DNA of 28,489 nucleotides from Intrasporangium_A sp051961875 (GTDB lineage Bacteria > Actinomycetota > Actinomycetes > Actinomycetales > Dermatophilaceae): positions 1 to 28,489 of the forward strand of contig NZ_JBQCCV010000047.1 of assembly GCF_051961875.1 (NCBI RefSeq). The letters run 5' to 3'. Positions 1 to 9,533 of this stretch are shown here, piece by piece (the stretch's first letter is position 1; each line of letters opens with the position of its first letter). Both the position numbers and the translations under genes were made by a program. The notes beneath the pieces were generated by a model. It made no database searches. It was given only the letters and a program-made list of their open reading frames with translations, and had not been told where the DNA came from.

Positions 1-779
1 CTCGTCGTGTCCGGCGCTGAGCAGGAGCCGGTGCCCGTCGAGCAGGTCGCGGCCCAGGGTGTGCAGGTCGAAGTCGGTGCAGAACTCGAGCTCGTGACCC
101 TCGTGCTCGAGCCAGTCGACCATCTTCGCGTCCCAGTGCACGTAGGTCTGCCGCAGCGTCTCGTCGAAGGGGTCCAGGTTGAAGGTGTCATACGGCGTGC
201 CGCCGGTGCCGCCGCCCGGCCGGTGCAGGCTGACCGCCGTCGGGAACGCGACCGGGACGTGCTCCGGCTGCGGCATGTTGTACAGGCACCACTGCCCCCG
301 CCCCGACGCCGGGTCGTACGGCTCCGGCACGACGAGGTTGTAGGCGTGGTACGTGAAGAGGGGCAGCTTGTAGAGGATCGGCGCGGGAGGCGCTCCCTCA
401 CGAGGTCGGAGCACGAAAAGCGCTCTGCCGCAACGGGCGTCGACGGGATCGTCAACCCGGCGGCCACCGGCCGCGGCCCCAGCTCGACGAGATCGGCCAC
501 GTAGACCCCTGGGGGCCAGTCGCCCGGTATCGGGAGCTCATAGGCCGGCCAAGCGGGCCGGACGAGCCCATCGAGTCCCGCGTTCGGCTCCCCCCAGTCC
601 TGGAAGGGAAGATGCAGGCCCGCCTCCACACCGACGACCCACTCCGTCCTCCCCGCGACGGCGCGGTCCCCAGTCACCCGGTGGAGGCGGGCCCGCCAGC
701 GCTCGGCGTCCGTCGAGACCCGCAGCACGAGCCCGCCCCCCGCCCGGGGGCTCGGCTGCTCGACCTAGCCGAGGATCAT
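1..779 (-). pseudogene. N,N-dimethylformamidase large-subunit-like protein, disrupted and 3'-truncated by window edge
   Basis: Reading leftward from an ATG at 779-777, preceded by AAGGAG 10 bases upstream, the protein begins MILG, then meets TAG at 767-765, then continues VEQPSPRAG...LRVSTDAERW. The family start pattern (I-x-G-Y-x-x-x-P-S ... V-S) predicts Tyr (TAC) where the TAG stands. The same frame runs through WVVGVEAG, DWGEPN and PPGVYVADLVE to about 480. The family sequence then resumes in another frame (ALFVLRP, ILYKLPLFTYHAYN, VSLHRPGGG, FNLDPFDE, ELEFCTDFDLH, LLLSAGHDE), so about one base is missing, near the GGGG run at 479-482. The C-terminal part matches the DMFA2_C-like domain (amide hydrolases related to the dimethylformamidase beta subunit). 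Two independent lesions argue for a pseudogene. Sequencing error, or a later start (GTG at 728) plus one error, is the alternative. The 3' end lies outside the window. Confidence 0.72.
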
Positions 780-871
780 GGCGCTGCCGCTCCTTCCCCC
801 GCAGAAGAACCTGCGGTTCAGGAGCGTTACCCCCGATCCTCTGCCTGTAGCAGGGATTCGAGCGGCAGGTG

Positions 872-915
872 GTATGCCGCTGAGCGGGCGAACGCTCGCG
901 CGCTCAGCGGCATAC
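872..915 (-). terminator. 15-bp perfect hairpin after the S53 peptidase gene
   Basis: GTATGCCGCTGAGCG at 872-886 and its exact reverse complement at 901-915 flank a 14-base loop. The hairpin starts 9 bases after the end of the S53 peptidase gene (stop at 924-926 on minus) and lies between it and the start of the disrupted dimethylformamidase-like gene. There is no clear U tract, as is common for actinobacterial terminators. The arms contain the word AGCGGCATAC that recurs at 14516 and 22810. Confidence 0.7.
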
Positions 916-923
916 GCTCCCCC

Positions 924-2921
924 TCAGCGGCCGTTGACGGCGTGGATGTACTTCACCGTCGGCGAGCCGACACCGGTGACCTGGTCCCAGCCGGCGTGTG
1001 TCGTCAGGCTGGAGTCCTGGTCGAAGGTGCGCACCGTCGACGTCGTGCCCTTCGTGCTGTTCAGCCCGTTGCGGTAGTCGACGCGGATGTTGCCAGGGTC
1101 GCCCTGCGGGGTGACGTCGAAGTAGACACCCTGCGAGTGGAGCGCGTAGATGAGCGGGTTGGCGAAGCCGATCCGGGCGCGGCCCTGCTGCGCCGAGGCG
1201 TCGAGGCCGGCAAGGAGCGGCGAGGCGAGGCTCGTGCCACCGATGCGGTACTCGCCGTACTTGACGCCCTTGCCAAAGATGGTCTGTTCGCCGAAGGACT
1301 GTGTCTCACCGACGAGCATGCCGGTCGTGGGGTCGGCGTCCATGCCGATGTCCGGCACGCCTCGGCCCGAGCAGCCAGTGCTGACCCCGGCCTGGTAGGC
1401 CGGCTTGCTCGTGAACCAGTCGCTGCAGCCACCACCTGCTCCGTAGAGGAAGCCCGCGTCGCTCCATGCGGTGCCGCTGGAGTTGAGGGTCCACTTGTGC
1501 GTGCCCCAGCCCGTCTCGAACGTGCGGCTGCCGTTCGCGCCCACTGCGAGCGAGGTGCCACCGACCGAGGTCACCCACGGGTCGGAGGTCGGGAACTCGG
1601 TCTGCTTGACACCCCAGGCGGCGGCATCGTCGCCGTTGTCGCCGGAGGAGTAGTAGAAACCGATGCCTTGGGCGGCCGCCTGCACGAAGACGGAGTCGTA
1701 GGCCGCGACGAGGGCGTCGTCGATGACCGGGGTCTTGACGCCGTTGACCATGACCCAGGTCGGCTCACCCCACGAGTTGCTGACGATGGACGCCTGGTTG
1801 TCGTTGACGGCCCTCGACATCGCCGCAAGGAGGTCGTCGTCGAAACAGCTGGCGGCGCCGTAGTAGAGCACGTTCGCGTCGGGCGCCATGCCGTGCTCGG
1901 CCTCGACGTCGAGGGTCTGCTCCCCGTACCCGCTGTTGCCGCCGCAGGCTGCCACCCGTGCCGGGTCGTAGCCGCGGATGCTGTGGACCTGGAACTGGCC
2001 CTGCCGGAACGGCTGGTCGCCATGGCGGGTGCTGAGCGTGTTCGCGTCCTTCCCGAGCGTGGGGGCGGTGAACGCGTCGGTGATTGCGATCGACTGGCCC
2101 TTGCCGGTCAGGCCGCTCGCGGTGACCCCATAGGCGTCACGCAGCTGCTTGCCGGTGTAGCCGCAGACGGCGTACGGCAGCTTCTTTCCGTCGAAGGACG
2201 GCAGGCTCGTCGCGGTCTTCTCGCCGTAGTACGTCGAGCACGGCGTGGCGTTGACGAAACCGGCCGGCGGGCCGAGCTGCACCCGGTGGCCGTTGTTGGA
2301 GCCGGAGGTGTCGGGGTTGCCGCCTGTCGCGGAGGGGGTGACCTGGTGGCCCAAGGTGTCGAGGCCCGTCACCGCGAGCACGCTCGCGGCAATCGACGAC
2401 GGGACGGTGACCGCGCTCGTCGCGCCCGTGACGGTCTGGCCGTTCACGCTGTACTGCCTGATGCCCGCCGCGAAGGCCGCGTCGATGGCGGCTGGCGAAC
2501 CAGCGACCGCGAGGAAGTGGTTGGCGGGCCCGGTGTCCTCGACGGTCAGGCCGGCCTGCTCGAGCCAGGCGGTGACGCTCGCGACATCGGCCTGCGTGGG
2601 GGCGAAGCGGCTGGCGTAGTCGCTTGCGCTGAGGTAGTGCCCGTATGACGCTGAGGCGGGGTCGGAGACGGCCCGCGCCAGGGCGCTCAGCTGGGAGCTG
2701 TCGCGGGCGCTGAGCCAGACCTTGACGTGGAGCGTGCTGTTCGAGGGCAGCGTGCTGCCCGTGACCTGTTTGGTCCAGTCAGAGGCCGAGCTGACCTGGT
2801 GTCTGCCGCCCGCCTGCCCGGCGGCTTGAGCAGTGCCCGACAGCGCGAGGCCGCCGATCGTGAGCCCTGTCAGGGCGACGGTTGCGGCGGCCGCGGAGCG
2901 GAACAGTGGGTGTCGTGCCAT
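924..2921 (-). CDS. Secreted S53 family serine-carboxyl peptidase (sedolisin/kumamolisin type) with pro-domain
   Basis: This 665-residue protein has a Sec signal peptide (basic MARHPLFR, hydrophobic core, AQA cleavage region near 33). Residues about 45-195 look like the Pro-kumamolisin activation domain, which is removed autocatalytically in this family. The catalytic domain shows the S53 set: Glu334 and Asp338 in GEQTLDVE, Asp428 in YSSGD (oxyanion Asp), and nucleophile Ser564 in GGTSLASP. The calcium site is visible at the C-terminus (Asp602 in YFDVT, AGWDQVTGVGSP near 643-654). Such enzymes are extracellular endopeptidases, usually most active at acid pH. Length fits the family with its propeptide. 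The ATG start has GAGGA upstream. It appears monocistronic, with a hairpin directly after the stop and an inverted repeat in its promoter region. Confidence 0.93.
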   Translation of the reverse strand: MARHPLFRSAAAATVALTGLTIGGLALSGTAQAAGQAGGRHQVSSASDWTKQVTGSTLPSNSTLHVKVWLSARDSSQLSALARAVSDPASASYGHYLSASDYASRFAPTQADVASVTAWLEQAGLTVEDTGPANHFLAVAGSPAAIDAAFAAGIRQYSVNGQTVTGATSAVTVPSSIAASVLAVTGLDTLGHQVTPSATGGNPDTSGSNNGHRVQLGPPAGFVNATPCSTYYGEKTATSLPSFDGKKLPYAVCGYTGKQLRDAYGVTASGLTGKGQSIAITDAFTAPTLGKDANTLSTRHGDQPFRQGQFQVHSIRGYDPARVAACGGNSGYGEQTLDVEAEHGMAPDANVLYYGAASCFDDDLLAAMSRAVNDNQASIVSNSWGEPTWVMVNGVKTPVIDDALVAAYDSVFVQAAAQGIGFYYSSGDNGDDAAAWGVKQTEFPTSDPWVTSVGGTSLAVGANGSRTFETGWGTHKWTLNSSGTAWSDAGFLYGAGGGCSDWFTSKPAYQAGVSTGCSGRGVPDIGMDADPTTGMLVGETQSFGEQTIFGKGVKYGEYRIGGTSLASPLLAGLDASAQQGRARIGFANPLIYALHSQGVYFDVTPQGDPGNIRVDYRNGLNSTKGTTSTVRTFDQDSSLTTHAGWDQVTGVGSPTVKYIHAVNGR

Positions 2922-2978
2922 AACCGATCCTCTTCGGTGGAAGGTATATGCGGTTTCGGCGACGTATGCACAAGTTAC

Positions 2979-2998
2979 GTCCGACTGGGGATTCGGAC
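2979..2998. promoter_or_regulatory. Inverted repeat in the S53 peptidase upstream region
   Basis: GTCCGA-8 bases-TCGGAC forms a perfect 6+6 inverted repeat 58-77 bases upstream of the peptidase ATG at 2921. The surrounding 2940-3035 is AT-richer than the coding DNA, as a promoter would be. I could not pick a convincing -35/-10 pair. An operator is possible but unproven; a chance hairpin is the alternative. Confidence 0.35.
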
Positions 2999-3079
2999 AA
3001 GCGTTTCAGCGAACATTCAATGGGGACAAAGCCCCTCAGCCGGCCAGCCCTGTGCTCGCCGACCATGTGAAGGCGGCGG

Positions 3080-3104
3080 CTGTGCGCTTTACCAGCGGAC
3101 ACAG
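3080..3104 (-). terminator. Hairpin downstream of guaD, putative end of the xdh-guaD operon
   Basis: CTGTGCGCT at 3080-3088 pairs with AGCG (3094-3097) and CACAG (3100-3104), leaving a two-base bulge and a TTACC loop. It lies 34-58 bases past the guaD stop. No U tract is seen, so its role as terminator is inferred from position and stem. Confidence 0.4.
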
Positions 3105-3137
3105 GGCAGGTCGAGATGGGAGGCCGGCGTGCCGGGT

Positions 3138-4430
3138 TCAGCGACTCGTCACGTGGTCGCCGCCGACCCAGGTCGCCGCAACGTCGGCCGGGCCGGCGAG
3201 GGTGAAGGCCTTGGCCAGGGCCTGCTCGGGGGAGGCCGCGTGCCGCAGGCCGACGTCTAGCGGGCCGCCCTCCCGCGGGCACAGCCAGAGCGCGTCGAAC
3301 TGCTTGCCGACCGACAGGTCGCCGACGACCTCGCCGAGCCCGAGCGCCGCCGCGCCGGACCGCGTCGCGAGGTGCAGCAGGTCGGCCGAGGTGAGCGACG
3401 TGCCCTCCCCGCCCAGGAGCTGCTGGACGAAGTAGGACTGCAGGCCCTCCTTGAAGAGGGAGAAGCCCGTCCCGGCCCCGACGTCGGAACCGAGAGCGAC
3501 GTGGACGCCGTGGTCCAGGTGGCGCCGCAGCGGGAAGAGGCCGCTGCCCAGCGCCGAGTTGCTCGTCGGGCAGTGCGAGACGGCGGCGCCGGATCGTCCG
3601 AGCAGCTCGAGCTCGCCGTCCGTGGGGTGCACGTTGTGGGCGAAGACCGATGCCCGGCCCACGAGGCCGTGCCGGTCGTAGGTGTCGAGGTAGTGATGGG
3701 CCGTCGGGAACTTCGCGCCGACGGCGGCGATCTCGGCCGGGTTCTCGTTGAGGTGCGAGGTGAACCACGACCCCGGCACATCCTTGAGGACCCGGTGGCA
3801 CGCGTCGAGCAGGTCGTCCCCGGCGGAGTAGGAGAACCGGGGCGTCACGGCATACCGCGTCCTGCCCTCGGGACGGTGCCATCGCTGCGCGAGGGCGCTC
3901 GCCTCCTCGTAGCTGCGCTCCGGAGTCGTGAGCAGGGGTTCCGGCAGGGACCGGTCGCTGACAACGAGCCCCGCCGTCACCCGCAGTCCGACCCGGGCCA
4001 CCTCCTCGAAGAGGACGTCGACGGCGCCCGCGAAGTGCGAGCCGAAGACGAGGGAGGTCGTCGTGCCCGCGGACGCGAGACCGCGGACGAAGTCGGCGGC
4101 GACACCCCGGGCGTACTCGACCGACGCGAGCCGCTCCTCCTCCGGCAGAGCGCACTCGTCGAGCCACTGCAGCAGGGGCATGCCGAGGCCGCCGATGATG
4201 CGCACCTGCGGGAAGTGGACGTGGGTGTCGACGAACCCGGGCAGCACGATGCCGGGCCGCAGGTCGACGACGTCGTCGTCCGGGTGGGCGGCCCGCACGG
4301 CGGTGAAGGCCGCGCGTTCCGTGATGATCCCGTCGACGACCCGCAGGCCGGCGTCGTCGTCGGCCCGGAGCCGGGCGCCCGGGAAGGCATCTTCGGCGAC
4401 GTCGAAGATCGTCCCGCGGTAGATCGTCAT
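3138..4430 (-). CDS. guaD: Guanine deaminase (amidohydrolase)
   Basis: 430 residues. It would hydrolyse guanine to xanthine and ammonia in the cytosol, feeding the xanthine dehydrogenase encoded just upstream. Amidohydrolase-barrel metal ligands are in place: PGFVDTHVHFPQ (His70, His72), TSHLNEN (His226), AHNVH (His265) and GSDVGAG (Asp316). The HVHFPQ and SHLNE forms and the closing FDALW-type beta element point to guanine deaminase rather than other cyclic amidohydrolases. The ATG at 4430 overlaps the xdhC stop by four bases (ATGA), which fixes the start; the frame stays open upstream but that part is xdhC read out of frame. It is the last gene of the operon, with a hairpin 34 bases past its stop. 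Confidence 0.93.
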   Translation of the reverse strand: MTIYRGTIFDVAEDAFPGARLRADDDAGLRVVDGIITERAAFTAVRAAHPDDDVVDLRPGIVLPGFVDTHVHFPQVRIIGGLGMPLLQWLDECALPEEERLASVEYARGVAADFVRGLASAGTTTSLVFGSHFAGAVDVLFEEVARVGLRVTAGLVVSDRSLPEPLLTTPERSYEEASALAQRWHRPEGRTRYAVTPRFSYSAGDDLLDACHRVLKDVPGSWFTSHLNENPAEIAAVGAKFPTAHHYLDTYDRHGLVGRASVFAHNVHPTDGELELLGRSGAAVSHCPTSNSALGSGLFPLRRHLDHGVHVALGSDVGAGTGFSLFKEGLQSYFVQQLLGGEGTSLTSADLLHLATRSGAAALGLGEVVGDLSVGKQFDALWLCPREGGPLDVGLRHAASPEQALAKAFTLAGPADVAATWVGGDHVTSR

Positions 4431-5268
4431 GCGCGCGCCCCTCTGGTGGCTGCCCCCGACGTCGTGGCGCTCGCCCGGTCGCGTTCGAACGCCTGCAGGA
4501 GGGCGGCCGCAACCGACACGGCGATGGTCGCCGGGTCCTTGCCGGTCAGCTCGGGCAGCCCGATAGGCGTGGTCACCCGGTCCATCGCCTCCGCCGAATG
4601 ACCCTCGGCGGCCAGCTGCCGCTGGAACCGGCGCCACTTGGCCGACGAGCCGATGAGCCCGATCGAGCCGAGGTGTCCGCACCGCAGCGCCATGTCGATG
4701 AGGGCCGCGTCCTCGGCGTGGTCGTGCGTCATGACGAGCACGTGCGTGCCGGGAGGCACCTGTCCGAGCACGATCTCGGGAACGGGCGCGTGGTGCACGT
4801 GGACGGTGGCGACCGCGTCGCTGAGCACCGCGAGCCGGGTGGGATCGACGTGGTCGGCGCGCGAGTCGACGAGGTGCAGCTCGAGGTCGTGCCGCGAGAG
4901 GATCCGGGCCAGCTCGAGACCGACGTGCCCGACCCCGAAGATCGCCACCGCCGGGACCACGGCGAGGGGCTCGAGCAGGAGCGTGACCTCGCCGCCACAG
5001 CACTGCCGGCCGTGCTCGCTCGGCGCCTTGTCCGTCAACGAGAAGCTCAATGTCTCGGGGATGCTCGTCCCGGTCCCGAGGAGCTCGCGGGACCGCTGGA
5101 TCGCACTCGCCTCGAGGTTGCCCCCGCCGATGGTGTCGTGGACGTCGTCGGCGGTGACGACCATCTTGGCGCCCGCCTCCCTGGGCGCATGGCCCCGGAC
5201 GGCCGTGACGGTCACGAGGACTCCCGGGCGGCGTCGCACGCGCAGGTCCTCGACGGCCCTGAGCCAGT

Positions 5269-5272
<4 letters not shown>
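4427..5272 (-). CDS. xdhC: Xanthine dehydrogenase accessory protein XdhC
   Basis: 281 residues. XdhC binds molybdenum cofactor, promotes its sulfuration and inserts it into XdhB; it is not part of the finished enzyme. Family motifs seen are GHAPREAG (27-34), GGGN (49-52), QCCGG (90-94), a Rossmann-like FGVGHVG (112-118), and a C-terminal IGLIGSSAK plus GLPELTGKDPATIAVSVAA, which is typical of the family. The ATG at 5272 overlaps the xdhB stop by four bases, and its own stop overlaps the guaD start in the same way, so translational coupling is likely. The C-terminal 20 residues are Ala/Thr/Arg-rich and probably disordered. Confidence 0.93.
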
Positions 5273-7874
<2,602 letters not shown>

Positions 7875-7878
<4 letters not shown>

Positions 7879-9359
7879 GCTCCCGCCTCCTCTCGGTTCG
7901 TGTGCTCCGCATGGAGGCGCAGCAGGGCGGTGCCGAGCATCGCGGTGCGGTAGGCCGCGCTGGCGCGGTGGTCGTCCATGGGGGTGCCCTCCGTCCGCAT
8001 CACCTGTGCCGCAGCCGCGACCCGCTCGCGGGTGAACGGTCCGCCCACCAGGGCGGCCTCCGTGGCGGTGGCGCGGATCGGGGTCGCGGCGACGCCGCCC
8101 AGGCCGATGCGGGCCTTGGTGACGATTCCGTCCTCGACGGTGAGCGCGAAGCCCACGGCGACGCTCGAGATGTCGTCGAAGCGGCGCTTGGCGATCTTGT
8201 GGAAGGCGGTGACCGGGCTGAGCGGCAGGGGGATCCGCACCGACTTGATCAGCTCGTCGGGGCGCCTGACGGACTCGCGGTAGCCGGTGAAGTATTCGGC
8301 GACCGGCACCTCCCGCTCACCATGCGGTGAGGCCAGGACGACGCCGGCCTCGAGGGCGAGCAGGACGGGTGGTGCGTCGCCGATGGGGGACCCGGTGCCG
8401 AGGTTGCCGCCGATCGTGGCGGCGTTGCGGATCAGCCGGGAGGCGAACTGGGGAAAGAGCTCGTCGAGGAGCGGGATCCGCCCCGCGAGGCCCTCCTCGA
8501 CCTCTGAGAGGGTGAGCGCGGCGCCGATCTCGATCCGGTCCTCGTCGAGGCGCAGCTCGCGCAGCTCCGGCACCCGGTCGATGCCGACGACGAAGGGGGC
8601 CCGCACGCCCCGGAGGTTGACCTCGACGCCCCAGTCGGTCGAGCCGGCGACGACGACCGCCTCGGGGTGCTCGGCGAGCAGGTCGACAGCCTCGGCGAGG
8701 GTCGTGGCCCGGACATAGGTGCCGGAGTCCGTGGCATACCTCGTGGACAAGGGCGCGGGGGCCGGCGTGCTGCGACGGAGCGCGAGAGGGTCGTCCTCGT
8801 CCGGCTGACCCAGGGCGTAGGCCGCATCCCGGATCGGGCGGTACCCGGTGCAGCGGCAGAGGTTGCCGGAGAGGGCGTGCAGGTCGAAGCCGTTCTCGCC
8901 GACCTCGCCCGCGTGGCCCTTCGCGCACTCGTCCCCGGTGGCCTCGCGCCCGGGGCGGTAGTACTCGGCGGCCATGCTGCAGACGAAGCCGGGCGTGCAG
9001 TAGCCGCACTGGGAGCCGCCACGCACGGCCATCTCGTACTGCACCGGGTGAAGCGCTTCCGGTGTGCCCAGCCCCTCGCTCGTCAGGACCTCCTGCCCGT
9101 CGAGCGCCGCAGCCGGGACGAGACTGGCGTTGATCGCGGTCCACCGGCTGCCGCCGCTCTGGTCCGGCCGGGCCACGAGGACCGAGCAGGCTCCACATTC
9201 ACCTTCGGCGCAGCCCTCCTTGGCCCCCGTCAGGCCCTGGCTGCGCAGCCAGTCCAGGGCCGTCGTCTGGGCAGGGGCCTCAAGGCGCTGTGGCCGCCCG
9301 TTGACGGTGGCACTCACCGGGCGTGGCGGGGCGGTCGGATGGGTCGGCGCTGTCGACAT
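7875..9359 (-). CDS. xdhA: Xanthine dehydrogenase iron-sulfur/FAD subunit XdhA
   Basis: 494 residues: a ferredoxin-like [2Fe-2S] domain (about 15-90), a second all-helical [2Fe-2S] domain (about 100-190), FAD-binding (about 210-380) and a C-terminal FAD-associated domain. It carries electrons from XdhB molybdenum to FAD and NAD+. Ligands seen: Cys50, Cys55 and Cys58 in CAEGECGAC; Cys118 and Cys121 in QCGYC; Cys168 and Cys170 in LCRC. The fourth ligand of the first cluster, normally Cys in a VNACL-like motif, is Ser79 here (INASL; codon AGT at 9125-9123). FAD motifs VAGSTDWG and ATIGGN-GTGSPIGD are present, although the first usually reads VAGGTD. The ATG at 9359 has AAGGAG nine bases upstream. 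It is first in the xdhA-xdhB-xdhC-guaD overlap chain. Confidence 0.94.
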
Positions 9360-9533
9360 TGACGTTCACTCCTTCGCGCGGCGAGGCGCGCTGTCCAGGA
9401 CCGGCAGGCGAAGCCGGTGCATGGTTGGAGGTGAACCGACGGGCTGGTTATCCATGCAGAACAGCGAGTCGGGCGCTGCTTTCGAGACTACGGCGCAGGC
9501 CTTTGTTTCGGAAGGCTTGAGGAACCGGGCGGC
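9360..9533 (-). promoter_or_regulatory. Leader and likely promoter region of xdhA
   Basis: This 174-base gap separates the permease stop from xdhA. It holds the xdhA ribosome site (AAGGAG) and a perfect 6-bp hairpin, ACCGGC-7 bases-GCCGGT at 9400-9418, about 40-60 bases before the xdhA ATG. No strong terminator for the permease and no convincing -35/-10 pair are visible, so read-through from the permease gene is possible. The hairpin could be structural or chance. Confidence 0.35.

Noticed and set aside
612..2648. Long plus-strand frame opposite the S53 peptidase
   Set aside because: Arg/Ala/Val-rich with no recognisable motif, while the minus strand has signal peptide, catalytic residues and calcium site in order.
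4431..5003. N-terminal extension of guanine deaminase
   Set aside because: The extra residues are XdhC coding DNA in another frame; the ATG at 4430 with the ATGA overlap fits the family start.
9400..9418. Riboswitch in the xdhA leader
   Set aside because: Only a single short 6-bp hairpin is visible; no multi-helix aptamer such as a purine or molybdenum-cofactor element could be assembled.
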